Shown piece by piece: positions 17,988 through 26,165 of a DNA stretch of 61,088 nucleotides. The stretch's first letter is position 1. Each line of letters starts with the position of its first letter. Source of the DNA: Oscillospiraceae bacterium (lineage in GTDB: Bacteria; Bacillota; Clostridia; Oscillospirales; Ruminococcaceae); contig JAEDLR010000003.1 in the NCBI GenBank assembly GCA_016295145.1, forward strand, positions 1 through 61,088, written 5' to 3'. The notes under the pieces were generated by a model, which was not told the origin of the DNA, ran no database searches, and was given only the letters and a program-made list of their open reading frames with translations. A program made the translations under genes and the position numbers.

Positions 17988-18764
17988 TCAGCCCTCAACA
18001 GCAGCCTGCACGATGGTATTGAAATCGGCAGCCTTCAAAGAAGCGCCTCCGATCAGACCGCCGTCTACATTGGGCTTGGAGAGCAGCTCTGCAGCATTGC
18101 CTGCGTTCATAGAGCCACCGTACTGAATGGTTACTGCCTCAGCGGTAGCAGCGTCATAGATCTTTGCCAGCGTTGCGCGGATGAATGCGCAAACCTCCTC
18201 TGCCTGATCGGCGGTAGCGGTCTTGCCGGTGCCGATTGCCCATACAGGCTCGTAGGCAATCACCGTTTTCTTCACATCTTCAGCGGAAACATCGTACAGA
18301 TCCAGCTTGATCTGACGGGCAATGACTTCCTCAGTGATGTTGCACTCACGCTCCCAGAGCAGTTCGCCAACGCAGACGATGGGCTTCAGACCTGCAGCCA
18401 GAGCAGCCTTGGTTCTCTTGTTGACGGTCTCATCGGTCTCGCCGAAGTACTGTCTGCGCTCGGAGTGACCGATCACCACATACTCCACGCCCAGTTCTAC
18501 CAGCATATCTGCGGAGATCTCACCGGTGAATGCACCGCTCTTTTCAAAGTGTACATTCTCCGCACCAATCTTGACATTGGAGCCTGCGGTTGCATTGATG
18601 GCAGTCTCCAGATTGGTAAACGGTACGCAAGCGATCACTTCAACCTTGCCTTCAGCGTTTGCCACCAAGGGCTTGATCGCCTCCAGCAGTTCTTTTGCCT
18701 CGGGGCGGGTCTTGTTCATTTTCCAGTTTCCGGCGATAATCGCCTTTCTAACGGCTTTATTCAT
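17988..18764 (-). CDS. tpiA: Triose-phosphate isomerase
   Basis: The protein has 258 residues. It interconverts dihydroxyacetone phosphate and glyceraldehyde 3-phosphate. Catalytic residues are Lys15 in AGNWKMN, His100 in VVIGHSERR and Glu172 in AYEPVWAIGTG. The C-terminal phosphate-binding QYGGSMN and GLIGGASL motifs are also present. It lies 14 bases downstream of a 62-aa membrane-protein gene and, with pgk and gpmI, forms a lower-glycolysis cluster that probably shares the Rex-controlled promoter at 20326-20354. Confidence 0.97.
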   Translation of the reverse strand: MNKAVRKAIIAGNWKMNKTRPEAKELLEAIKPLVANAEGKVEVIACVPFTNLETAINATAGSNVKIGAENVHFEKSGAFTGEISADMLVELGVEYVVIGHSERRQYFGETDETVNKRTKAALAAGLKPIVCVGELLWERECNITEEVIARQIKLDLYDVSAEDVKKTVIAYEPVWAIGTGKTATADQAEEVCAFIRATLAKIYDAATAEAVTIQYGGSMNAGNAAELLSKPNVDGGLIGGASLKAADFNTIVQAAVEG

Positions 18765-18778
18765 GATAATACACTCCT

Positions 18779-18967
18779 TTAATCTTTACTTTCTCCGGTA
18801 ATCTCATGGCTGTCGATGCAGTTATTGCTGAACAGATACATTCCGTTTTTGATGGGGGCAATCAGGAAACCAGCGATGATCCCGGCTAAAAAACCGATCA
18901 GCAGCGCAGCGGGTTTGGAACAAAAACTGCTGTCGTTTTGGAACTTCTCTGCCAAATCTGTTTTCAT
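18779..18967 (-). CDS. Small single-pass membrane protein, YtxH-like
   Basis: The protein has 62 residues. The start is the ATG at 18967, with CGGAGG 9 bases upstream on the minus strand. One Gly-rich helix lies at about residues 21-41 (LLIGFLAGIIAGFLIAP) and is followed by Lys-Asn-Gly, the pattern of the first part of YtxH-domain proteins. The tail is polar and acidic. It sits between pgk and tpiA in a glycolytic operon, which is unusual. Function unknown. Confidence 0.6.
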   Translation of the reverse strand: MKTDLAEKFQNDSSFCSKPAALLIGFLAGIIAGFLIAPIKNGMYLFSNNCIDSHEITGESKD

Positions 18968-18987
18968 AGTGATTTCCTCCGTGATGA

Positions 18988-19017
18988 GAGGGGCGAATAG
19001 TTTGCTATTCGCCCCTC
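18988..19017 (-). other. Strong intercistronic hairpin between pgk and the 62-aa gene
   Basis: A perfect 13-bp inverted repeat GAGGGGCGAATAG / CTATTCGCCCCTC with a 4-base loop lies 11 bases after the pgk stop. No T run follows on the minus strand, so it looks more like an mRNA-stabilising or processing element than a terminator. Confidence 0.7.
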
Positions 19018-19028
19018 CATGATCTTCG

Positions 19029-20249
19029 TTACTTTTCAGCGATGACAGCAACGCCGGGCAGCACCTTGCCCTCCAGATATTCCAGAGAAGCACCGCCGCC
19101 GGTGGAGATGTGGCTCATCTTATCGGCAAAGCCAAGCTGAATTGCTGCGGTAGCGGAATCGCCGCCGCCGATGATGGTGGTTGCATCTGCCTCAGCCAGC
19201 GCCTCGCAGACTGCAACGGTACCCTTCTTCAGGGTAGGATTCTCAAACACGCCCATGGGGCCGTTCCATACAACGGTCTTTGCGGTCTTTGCTGCCTCTG
19301 CAAACATTGCAGCAGACTTGGGACCGATATCCAGACCCATCTTATCAGCAGGAATTGCCATTGCATCGCAAACCTCCACTTCGATCTCTGCGTCAATGGG
19401 GTTCGGGAATGCGGAAGCAATCATGGCATCTACAGGCAGCAGGATTTTCTTGCCCAGGGATTCTGCCTTTGCGAGCATCTCTTTGCAGTAGTCAAGCTTC
19501 TCCTCATCCACCAGAGAGGTACCGATGGAGCCGCCCTGTGCCTTGATGAAGGTGTAGGCCATACCGCCACCGATGATGAGGGTATCGCACTTCTCCAACA
19601 GGTTGGAGATCACATTCAGCTTGTCGGCAACCTTTGCGCCGCCCAGAATGGCAACAAAGGGGCGAACCGGATCTTCCACAGCGTTGCCGAGGAACTGAAT
19701 CTCTTTCTGCATCAGGTAACCAACAGCAGTTTCCTTGACAAAGGAGGTAACGCCTGCTGTGGAAGCATGTGCACGGTGTGCGGAACCGAAGGCATCCATG
19801 ACGAATACCTGATTGTCAACCAGATCGCCCAGCTCGGAAGCAAAGCCCTCGCCGTTCTTGGTCTCCTCTGCGCCGCGGAAACGGGTGTTCTCCAGCAGCA
19901 CGATCTCGCCGTCTTGCATTTCGGCAACGGCCTTCTTTGCGTTCTCGCCGACAACGGTGTCATCCTTGGCGAAAACAACTTTGGTATCTACCAGTTCTGC
20001 CAGACGGGCAGCAACGGGAGCCAGAGAGAACTTGTCCTCGGGACCGTTCTTGGGCTTGCCCAGGTGAGAGCAAAGAACGACCTTTGCGCCCTCGCTGACG
20101 AGCTTCTTGATGGTGGGCAGTGCCGCGGTGATGCGGTTATCGTTGGTGATCACGCCGTCCTTCATGGGAACGTTGAAATCACAACGGACAAGAACCTTTT
20201 TGCCCCTTGCCTGAATGTCATCTACTGTGACCTTGTTCAAACCTGCCAT
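19029..20249 (-). CDS. pgk: Phosphoglycerate kinase
   Basis: The protein has 406 residues. It transfers phosphate from 1,3-bisphosphoglycerate to ADP in glycolysis. The N-terminal signature KKVLVRCDFNVP, the LCSHLGKP substrate loop, and the C-terminal nucleotide segment GGGDSATA are all present. The start is the ATG at 20249 with AAAGGATG 9 bases upstream; a longer in-frame reading would run into the operator at 20299-20316. It is the first gene of a cluster with tpiA and gpmI. A near-perfect Rex operator just after the predicted transcription start suggests control by the NADH/NAD ratio. Confidence 0.97.
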   Translation of the reverse strand: MAGLNKVTVDDIQARGKKVLVRCDFNVPMKDGVITNDNRITAALPTIKKLVSEGAKVVLCSHLGKPKNGPEDKFSLAPVAARLAELVDTKVVFAKDDTVVGENAKKAVAEMQDGEIVLLENTRFRGAEETKNGEGFASELGDLVDNQVFVMDAFGSAHRAHASTAGVTSFVKETAVGYLMQKEIQFLGNAVEDPVRPFVAILGGAKVADKLNVISNLLEKCDTLIIGGGMAYTFIKAQGGSIGTSLVDEEKLDYCKEMLAKAESLGKKILLPVDAMIASAFPNPIDAEIEVEVCDAMAIPADKMGLDIGPKSAAMFAEAAKTAKTVVWNGPMGVFENPTLKKGTVAVCEALAEADATTIIGGGDSATAAIQLGFADKMSHISTGGGASLEYLEGKVLPGVAVIAEK

Positions 20250-20298
20250 ATGAAAATACATCCTTTCAAAAATAGATTTGGGGTGTAACTTAATCAGC

Positions 20299-20316
20299 TT
20301 GTGAAACATTTCACAA
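20299..20316 (-). promoter_or_regulatory. Rex-type redox operator
   Basis: The 18-base palindrome TTGTGAAATGTTTCACAA (minus strand) matches the known Rex consensus TTGTGAA-N4-TTCACAA at every specified position. It lies about 3 to 20 bases after the expected +1 of the pgk promoter, so bound Rex would block initiation or early elongation. Confidence 0.8.
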
Positions 20317-20325
20317 CCAACCTAT

Positions 20326-20354
20326 ATTATACACTATTTTCCGGAATTTGGCAA
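20326..20354 (-). promoter_or_regulatory. Promoter of the pgk-tpiA-gpmI cluster
   Basis: On the minus strand: TTGCCA, 17-base spacer, TATAAT. The upstream GCACTTGC context is shared with the gapA promoter at 56345. Confidence 0.82.
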
Positions 20355-20448
20355 GTGCTTTCGCCAAATCTGCAAAGAAATTTTCCTGTGGATAAGCATG
20401 CGGGTTTTGTCCAAAGCGACAAATACACGCACACTGCCGCCTCTGGCA

Positions 20449-21021
20449 TCACCCAAACAGATAGTAGCCTTGTTCCGTCTGGATCATCATCATTTCGCCG
20501 CCCTGCACAACGGGAACCGCTTCTTTGTCGCCCTCATAGAGTGCATACAGCGTGAATTCCACATCGTGTATGGCAATGGCTTCCGCCTTGCAGTCGGTGA
20601 CAAACTGTTCGTCAAAAATGCCTAGCTTTACCCATGTTTCAAAAAAATCATCGGGGTCTTCCTGGACATAGTAATTCAGCCGTATTTCGGTGAATTTCCA
20701 ACTGTCATAGCCGTCCTCATCAAACTGCGAGGCAAGCCCTGCAAAGGAAGTTTCGAGCGTTTTCCCCTTGCTTTCCAGATAATTGCCGTAGGCTTCGGCA
20801 TAGGGCGCATACACCGTCTGCTTGTATGCGGCGAAGTCCCGATCCTGTACGGCATCGAAGTATGCCACCACACAATCGGCGTAGCCCTTATCGAAGCTTG
20901 CTGCATCATAGGTTGCTGTAATAGCAGACTGCCCGGCGGTGCCCTCATTAGTATCTTCTGCGCAGCCGCAAAGCAGTAAAGTTGCGACAAGCACGACTGC
21001 ACCGCGTTTCTGCAACTTCAT
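20449..21021 (-). CDS. Lipoprotein, function unknown
   Basis: The protein has 190 residues from the ATG at 21021 (GGGGGAT upstream). The N terminus is a lipoprotein signal, MKLQKRGAVVLVATLLLCGC, with the lipobox Cys at residue 20. The mature part is rich in Tyr, Asp, Glu and aromatic residues with no recognised catalytic motif. The upstream gene encodes a second lipoprotein with a similar overall plan and ends 13 bases before, so the pair forms an operon. Both may be extracytoplasmic members of one poorly described family; I cannot name it. Confidence 0.65.
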   Translation of the reverse strand: MKLQKRGAVVLVATLLLCGCAEDTNEGTAGQSAITATYDAASFDKGYADCVVAYFDAVQDRDFAAYKQTVYAPYAEAYGNYLESKGKTLETSFAGLASQFDEDGYDSWKFTEIRLNYYVQEDPDDFFETWVKLGIFDEQFVTDCKAEAIAIHDVEFTLYALYEGDKEAVPVVQGGEMMMIQTEQGYYLFG

Positions 21022-21034
21022 ATGAGTATCCCCC

Positions 21035-21685
21035 TTAATTGTAGATGATATACCACTCGTCCTTGCATTCAAAGGCGAACAGCTTTTCATCGTACATGAC
21101 CTTATTGGTTTCGCCCTTTATGCCGGAATCTTTATCGGCAAGGTAGCGTGTGACGGTCAGTTCATAGAACTGTGTGATATCCTTTGAGATTTTGCTGCCG
21201 TCGGCTTCCTCCGAAAGGTCGTCGAGGATCTCCAGCAAAGTGGCACTGGTGGTATATTCCGTGCCCTTTACGCAGTCCGTGATATCAATGAACGAGAATA
21301 CGAAATCCTTGCCGTCATTAAAGGTGCGGAGTGCCTCGCCGCTGTTATCCAGAATATCCTCATTGGTATACTTGCCACCCAGAACCTCCTCCAACTGATA
21401 TTGCATATACAGCGGATACTGCATCTGGGTAAACATCTCAACATTGTCGGTCTGCACAGCATAATAATAACGCAGCACCGTATTCAGCAGTTCCTCGTCG
21501 ACAAAACGGTGGTCATACTGCACAGGAAGAATATAATCCTCTTTGTTGACAGTGATGGTGGCACCATAGGGCAGATCTTTCTCAGCAACATTCAGACCGT
21601 TGTTCTGGTTGCAACCGGTCAGTGCAGCAAGCGTTGCCGTTGCCAGTGATGCAGCGACAAATGCTTTCATGTGCTTATGCGCCAT
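21035..21685 (-). CDS. Lipoprotein, function unknown
   Basis: The protein has 216 residues. A lipoprotein signal peptide ends with the lipobox LTGC (Cys at about residue 25). The mature domain has a FVFSFIDITDCVKG segment and an ELTVTRYLADKDSG segment and ends in KDEWYIIYN, a pattern often seen in small NTF2-like or DUF-type surface proteins. It is the first gene of a two-lipoprotein operon behind a good promoter. Nothing in the context indicates function. Confidence 0.65.
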   Translation of the reverse strand: MAHKHMKAFVAASLATATLAALTGCNQNNGLNVAEKDLPYGATITVNKEDYILPVQYDHRFVDEELLNTVLRYYYAVQTDNVEMFTQMQYPLYMQYQLEEVLGGKYTNEDILDNSGEALRTFNDGKDFVFSFIDITDCVKGTEYTTSATLLEILDDLSEEADGSKISKDITQFYELTVTRYLADKDSGIKGETNKVMYDEKLFAFECKDEWYIIYN

Positions 21686-21721
21686 GATACATGGTCTCCT
21701 TTCCGCATTTTTACGCCTTTA

Positions 21722-21750
21722 AGCATACCATAAAATGTGCTGCCTGTCAA
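21722..21750 (-). promoter_or_regulatory. Promoter of the lipoprotein operon
   Basis: On the minus strand: TTGACA, 17-base spacer, TATGCT, ending 36 bases before the start codon. Confidence 0.75.
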
Positions 21751-21798
21751 GAATTACAGCAATTTTCGCATCTTTTTCACATTGCGGCAAAAAAAGCC

Positions 21799-21827
21799 TT
21801 GACAAATCTTTGCGGCTGTGCTATAAT
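21799..21827 (+). promoter_or_regulatory. Promoter of tRNA-Val
   Basis: TTGACA, 17-base spacer, TATAAT: a perfect consensus promoter 15 bases before the mature tRNA 5' end. Confidence 0.88.
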
Positions 21828-21842
21828 AATGAAGTTGAAAGC

Positions 21843-21916
<74 letters not shown>

Positions 21917-21953
21917 TCCAACGAAGATGCGTAATCGGGACGGTTACGCATCA

Positions 21954-21995
21954 CCCGAAATGTCGCGCCTATGCGATGTTTCGGGATTTTTTTTA
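21954..21995 (+). terminator. Terminator downstream of tRNA-Val
   Basis: A 13-bp stem CCCGAAATGTCGC / GCGATGTTTCGGG with two G-U pairs and a 6-base loop is followed by ATTTTTTTT. A separate perfect 9-bp hairpin (GATGCGTAA / TTACGCATC) lies just upstream, between the tRNA and this terminator. Confidence 0.85.
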
Positions 21996-21996
21996 G

Positions 21997-22200
21997 CGTG
22001 TGAATAAGGTCAATCTGCGCAAAGAGTTCTTCCGTGTATCCTTGGATGCGTTGGAGCAGATCGTATTGCAGCATGATCTATCCGCAGATGTTAAGCGTAC
22101 AATGGCTGCGGAGGAGTATTACCAGAGTCTGAACCGTGATGAAGTTGTAGCTGAATCGGACTACGATATCAGAGATGATGAACAGCCCCTGCCCGTATAA
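21997..22200 (+). pseudogene. C-terminal remnant of a GIY-YIG / T5orf172-type (DUF4041-like) protein
   Basis: The open frame begins directly after the tRNA terminator and reads RVNKVNLRKEFFRV..., then ...TMAAEEYYQSL..., about 67 residues. This is how the C-terminal end of GIY-YIG (T5orf172/Mug113) nuclease-like proteins of mobile elements reads in my memory of the family. The catalytic N-terminal part is missing and replaced by the tRNA terminator, and there is no ribosome binding site. It is best read as debris of an element once inserted next to the tRNA gene. Confidence 0.55.
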
Positions 22201-22261
22201 GCAGTGCATGGTACGGCAAGCGGCGGGGACAATACTTCTGCCTTTTATACATAATACACAT

Positions 22262-22299
22262 TCAGGCTCACCGAGAATCATCGGTGAGCCTGATCTTTT
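22262..22299 (+). terminator. Strong intrinsic terminator
   Basis: A perfect 13-bp stem TCAGGCTCACCGA / TCGGTGAGCCTGA with a 6-base loop is followed by TCTTTTG. It closes the tRNA-adjacent remnant region before the LRR-dockerin gene. Confidence 0.82.
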
Positions 22300-22330
22300 G
22301 TCAATAGACGTCGTTTGCTTGACGGTTACC

Positions 22331-22359
22331 TTGCATTTCTTAGCAGGGTATGATATAAT
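22331..22359 (+). promoter_or_regulatory. Promoter of the LRR-dockerin gene
   Basis: TTGCAT, 17-base spacer, TATAAT, 38 bases upstream of the ATG at 22397. It lacks the tandem TTTTCT element found at the other island promoters. Confidence 0.8.
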
Positions 22360-22396
22360 AAAGATATATTCAGTACTTGTCAAAGGAGCGAATACT

Positions 22397-24130
22397 ATGA
22401 AACAGGTTTTCAAACGAGTTGCCGCAGCAGTTTGTGTGGTGCTTTGGGTTTGCAGTGTAGTGCTTCCTGTGCAACGCGCCTTTGCTGCGGCGATGGAGAA
22501 CACGACCAACGAATATAGCGGTGAGTGTGGTTACAATTGCACCTATACTTTTTATAGGGGCACGCTGACCATCAGCGGTACGGGTGCAATGGGTGACTTT
22601 GATCATGCGCCGTGGTATAACTATCGCGAATTCATTCAAACCATTATTATTGAAGATGGTGTGACCTCTGTTGGCTATTTTGCATTTTCGGGCTGCGAAA
22701 ATCTCACTGAAATTACACTTCCGGATAGTATAGAAGTGATTGGACAATCCGCATTTTGGAAGTGTAGCAGTCTGATGGAGATCACCATTCCCAATCGCGT
22801 TCGCACGATTCTTGGGGGAGCATTTGAAAATTGCACAAGCCTTACGGAGATCACACTGCCTGACAGCGTAACATGGATCGGCGAAGAAACATTTCGCAAT
22901 TGCAGCAGCCTCACCGAAATGATCCTTCCGGATAGTGTAACAACGCTTGGCAAGAAAGCATTTGAAAATTGTACTGCTCTTCAGGAAGTCATCATTTCAA
23001 ATGGTGTGAGCGGGATCGCGGAAAGAGCCTTCGCAAATTGTACCAGCCTTACGGATGTTACCATTTCAAATGGTGTGACATATATTGCCGAATACGCATT
23101 TTCGGGTTGCAGTAGTCTCGCTGCAATTACCCTCCCGGATAGTGTGATTGAGATCGGCAACTACGCATTTCAAAATTGCAGCAGTCTCGATGCACTGACG
23201 ATTCTGCACCCTGAGTGCCGTATTGGCGGCAGTTTGGAGTCCGAAGTTGTCCTGTCTGTCATCCCCCAAAAAACGGTGATTTATGGGTATACCAAATCAA
23301 CCGCATCCTCATATGCAGCCAAGCATGGCAACGGTTTTGTTGCACTGGATGCCGCAGGGCACGCCATTACATTTTCATTTGATATGGAAACCAACACACT
23401 GACCATTGGCGGCACAGGGGATATGAAAGACTTTGTTGGCAGCAACGATGCGCCTTGGGTGGATAAACGAAATTCCATACAAAATGTAATCATTGAAGAT
23501 GGCGTCACTTCCATCGGCGATTACGCATTCTTTGATTGCAAAAATCTCATCGAGATTACGATTCCGAATAGTGTGACAACCATTGGCGATAGTGCATTTT
23601 CAGGTTGCAGCAGTCTCTCCCAAATCGCCATTCCAGATAGCGTAACATCGATTGGCAGACTCGCGTTTTATGGTTGCAGCAGCCTTACCGAAATTACCAT
23701 TCCCAATAGTGTCACCTCGATCAGTGCTTACACATTTTATGTTTGCAATAACCTTGCAAAAATCACCATTGAAAACCCCGAATGCACCATCGCAAATGCA
23801 GACAGCATCCCCGAAGATACAATGATTTACGGTTATGCTGATTCAACCGCAGAAAAATTTGCACGGGAAAATGGGCGCGAATTTGTTGCGCTGGATGCTC
23901 CCGTGCTGGCAGGTGATCTGGACGGTGACGGCGTTTACACCATGGCAGATGCCGTGATGCTATTCCGTCTTGCGGAGGAGGATCCGGAAGCCCACACCCA
24001 GTATCCAACACTTTCTCTTGAACAGGTGGATGTGGACGAGGACGGGCTGCTTACCATCGGTGATGTGGTGAGGATGTTGCAGCTCATGAGTAACCGCCAA
24101 ATCCTCCGCGCCTACACGCTCAGTGTTTAA
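22397..24130 (+). CDS. Secreted BspA-like leucine-rich-repeat protein with C-terminal dockerin
   Basis: The protein has 577 residues. AAAGGAG lies 9 bases before the ATG at 22397, which opens a signal peptide (about residues 1-32, ending AFAAA). Two blocks of BspA/LRR_5 repeats, about residues 90-270 and 375-455, have the unit ITLPDSVxxIGxxAFxxCSSL. Each block is preceded by a LTISGTGAMGDF / LTIGGTGDMKDF segment. A type I dockerin occupies about residues 505-565, with the two calcium loops GDLDGDGVYTMADAV and VDVDEDGLLTIGDVV. The dockerin targets it to a cohesin scaffold or the cell surface. The LRR part probably mediates adhesion or protein contacts, since there is no catalytic domain. Confidence 0.85.
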   Translation: MKQVFKRVAAAVCVVLWVCSVVLPVQRAFAAAMENTTNEYSGECGYNCTYTFYRGTLTISGTGAMGDFDHAPWYNYREFIQTIIIEDGVTSVGYFAFSGCENLTEITLPDSIEVIGQSAFWKCSSLMEITIPNRVRTILGGAFENCTSLTEITLPDSVTWIGEETFRNCSSLTEMILPDSVTTLGKKAFENCTALQEVIISNGVSGIAERAFANCTSLTDVTISNGVTYIAEYAFSGCSSLAAITLPDSVIEIGNYAFQNCSSLDALTILHPECRIGGSLESEVVLSVIPQKTVIYGYTKSTASSYAAKHGNGFVALDAAGHAITFSFDMETNTLTIGGTGDMKDFVGSNDAPWVDKRNSIQNVIIEDGVTSIGDYAFFDCKNLIEITIPNSVTTIGDSAFSGCSSLSQIAIPDSVTSIGRLAFYGCSSLTEITIPNSVTSISAYTFYVCNNLAKITIENPECTIANADSIPEDTMIYGYADSTAEKFARENGREFVALDAPVLAGDLDGDGVYTMADAVMLFRLAEEDPEAHTQYPTLSLEQVDVDEDGLLTIGDVVRMLQLMSNRQILRAYTLSV

Positions 24131-24169
24131 AGAGGTATCATGTATTCTAGGCAGATCCATAGACTATGT

Positions 24170-24490
24170 AGTCTCCCCTCAATAAGCCCATAATATCAAG
24201 AGCGTTCCAACGGACCATATGGGAGTCCGAAATTCAGCAAAAACTGAATAAAGCGCAAAAGCATCGCTGCGAGGCGGTCGATGTTCATAGCAATGATGCT
24301 GAGGATGATCGAAGGTCTTGTTGTATCTTCTCTCTTCGTCAGCAGCAGACCCAGACCAAATTTGCGTTTGCGAGACTGAACTTTCGCTCCACTTCAATTT
24401 GGTCGGTATGATCCTGATAGGTGATCTGTTTCTCAGCCTTGCTGTTCGCATCCTTCTTCGGCCTTCCAAGTTTCTTGCCGGAAACGCTTA
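24170..24490 (-). pseudogene. 3' remnant of an IS1182/IS5-like transposase with IS end
   Basis: Read on the minus strand, about 100 codons resemble the end of an IS1182/IS5-type transposase: KKLGRPKKDA, then QIEVERKFSLA, then, after a one-base frameshift near 24362, FGLGLLLTKREDTTRPSII...IAMNIDRL and a stop after LERS. The N-terminal DDE part is missing. The terminal 53 bases (24169-24220) recur with three mismatches at 35716-35769 in opposite orientation, so this is the end of a known-repeat element in this genome. Confidence 0.75.
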
Positions 24491-24808
24491 CGGAATGCAA
24501 CGAGCAGAGACGGCACAATCACCCCCACCACAATACATATGAAAAGATCGGGCAGAGGATAACCACCCTTGCCCGAAAATCATCAAACCAATCATAGGAT
24601 CCATACAAGGGGACAGCGGCTGCGAAAACTGGAATGCAAAATCTATTTCTTTGCCGGAGATGCCGGATTTCGTATTTGGGCATCAGAAAACCGCCTGACG
24701 AATCAAGCGGTTTTACGCAATATTCGATGTCGGTGTCCAATGAGCGCCCGCCCATTGATGCTGTGAATTTCGTTGTCTGGCGCTCAACCTTTTCCTGTCC
24801 ACATCATA
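24491..24808. other. Gene-poor stretch between IS remnant and truncated permease
   Basis: No convincing gene is visible. The only structured element is a hairpin at 24687-24714 with arms AAAACCGC / GCGGTTTT that can act as a terminator on the minus strand for the truncated permease gene upstream of it. Confidence 0.5.
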
Positions 24809-25294
24809 TCATTGTGCATTCCGCCGACCATACTGCCATGCCGCATCTGATGTACTGAGAGCAAAGCAGACATCACCGCAACAAATAGCCAAGGCGATTT
24901 CGCCGGCTTGTTGCGGCAGTCCGCCATCCTTGAATTGCAAACCCAAAGCACGAGCAGCGGTAGCATCCAATGTTCCATAGGAAACCTGTGTGTGCTGCTC
25001 TTGAATCAGAAATTCTCCGTACACCTGTGCCAGACCGCCATGTCCTTTCTCGAGTTTTTCGGCGGTTACCGTGCTGGGATCTGCCCACAATGCTGCACCG
25101 GAAAAATGTCCGTAGGTATCCAGCCGCATTTCCAGTAATGTATGCTGAACACAGCCGCGCAGCAGTTGAACGGAAAACAAGGAAGATGCAAACAACCCCA
25201 TCACCAAAGCAATGGCGGCAAAGGGCTTCCAATGTTTTTGCAGATATCGCATCGCCAACTGCCAGGGCAGATGCTTGCTGTTCGATCGTTTCAT
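24809..25294 (-). pseudogene. Truncated FtsX/MacB-like ABC exporter permease
   Basis: A good ribosome binding site (GGAGGTG) and an ATG at 25294 open a reading frame of about 161 residues. It has an N-terminal basic segment, one membrane helix (about residues 22-43, PFAAIALVMGLFASSLF), and the beginning of an extracellular domain, then stops after an unrelated tail. Full permeases of this family have four or more helices and 400-800 residues, so at least half is lost. It follows the matching ATPase gene by one base. The breakpoint lies toward the adjacent IS remnant. Confidence 0.7.
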
Positions 25295-25295
25295 A

Positions 25296-25955
25296 TTACA
25301 CCTCCACGCGACCGTCGGTGATATGTAGAATCCGATCCATCTGCTTTGCCACATCGGGGTCATGGGTAACAATCACCAATGTGATCTCCTGTTCCGATGC
25401 AAGCTGTTTGAGCATATCCAGAACCTCTTGCCCTGTATGTGTATCCAGATTTCCGGTGGGCTCATCACAAAGCAAAATTGTAGGGCGATGAATCACAGCC
25501 CGTGCAATTGCAACACGCTGCTGCTGACCGCCGGAAAGCTCTGAAGGGTAATGGCCGAGTCGATTCTGTAGTGCAAGCTGCTTCGCCAGCTTGTCCAGTT
25601 CTGCTGCAGCAGATTGCGTACCGTTGAGTAGGGCTGGCAGCAAAATATTCTCCTGTGCGGTCATTTCCGGAATCAGATGATAGCTTTGAAATACAAAACC
25701 AATATGCTGTCTCCGATACAGCGCACGCTGCGTGGCATTCATTGCGGTTACGTCCTGTCCGTTGACGATAATCGTTCCACCGGTGGGCTGTTCCAATCCA
25801 CCCAGTAAATACAGCAGGGTTGATTTGCCGGAGCCGCTTTTGCCCATGATGGCAACCTGTTCTCCCTTTTGGATATGCAATGTGCAATCCTGCAATGCGG
25901 TGACAGATGCTTTTCCCATATGATACACTTTTTCAAGATTTGTGGTCTGAATCAT
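25296..25955 (-). CDS. MacB/LolD-type ABC exporter ATP-binding protein
   Basis: The protein has 219 residues from the ATG at 25955, which has AAAGGAG 8 bases upstream. Walker A is GKSGSGKST, the Q-loop lies in FVFQSYHLIP, the signature is LSGGQQQR, Walker B is ILLCDEPTGNLD and the H-loop is in VTHDPDVA. This is the LolD/MacB/bacitracin-exporter subgroup. Its partner permease, encoded one base downstream, is truncated, so the transporter is probably not functional unless another permease substitutes. Arrangement and length are otherwise intact. Confidence 0.9.
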   Translation of the reverse strand: MIQTTNLEKVYHMGKASVTALQDCTLHIQKGEQVAIMGKSGSGKSTLLYLLGGLEQPTGGTIIVNGQDVTAMNATQRALYRRQHIGFVFQSYHLIPEMTAQENILLPALLNGTQSAAAELDKLAKQLALQNRLGHYPSELSGGQQQRVAIARAVIHRPTILLCDEPTGNLDTHTGQEVLDMLKQLASEQEITLVIVTHDPDVAKQMDRILHITDGRVEV

Positions 25956-26008
25956 TGCGCGTCTCCTTTGTGAACCTCTATATTGTTTCAAGTCAGAAAT
26001 GTAAACAG

Positions 26009-26134
26009 TTACTCCATATCAGTGGGATAAGCTATGCAGCCCAACGGACACACCTCATTTCCATAAAAGAACAAATTGAAACCCATTGAAACTACTTTGA
26101 AAGCATTTTCAACAGTTGTCATTGTGTATACCAT
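26009..26134 (-). CDS. Candidate 41-residue peptide gene upstream of the ABC exporter
   Basis: An ATG at 26134 is preceded by GAGGTTTCATCA and by a promoter at 26166-26193. The peptide begins MVYTMTTVENAFKV and ends EVCPLGCIAYPTDME with a CPLGC pair. It lies 54 bases upstream of an exporter ATPase gene on the same strand, the position of a peptide precursor. The stretch around its YGNEVCP segment shares 15 exact bases plus flanking matches with peptide-gene debris at about 35391-35415. It may be a degraded fragment rather than a working gene. Confidence 0.35.
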   Translation of the reverse strand: MVYTMTTVENAFKVVSMGFNLFFYGNEVCPLGCIAYPTDME

Positions 26135-26140
26135 TGATGA

Positions 26141-26159
26141 AACCTCATTGCTAGAGGTT
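26141..26159 (-). other. Hairpin containing the ribosome binding site of the 41-residue ORF
   Basis: On the minus strand AACCTC-TAGCAAT-GAGGTT folds into a 6-bp hairpin whose 3' arm contains the GAGG Shine-Dalgarno core, which could limit translation. Confidence 0.4.
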
Positions 26160-26165
26160 AATTGT

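Noticed and set aside
19110..20288. Long plus-strand open frame (392 codons) opposite pgk
   Set aside because: It is entirely antisense to a certain pgk gene and spans its promoter-side operator; no start signal.
22175..22396. Upstream in-frame extension of the LRR-dockerin gene
   Set aside because: The extension would read through a strong terminator and the promoter; the ATG at 22397 has the ribosome binding site and signal peptide.
22650..23760. Regularly spaced similar segments that might suggest a CRISPR array
   Set aside because: Spacing and reading frame follow the leucine-rich-repeat units of a coding gene; there are no identical repeats with unique spacers. No CRISPR array was seen anywhere in the window.
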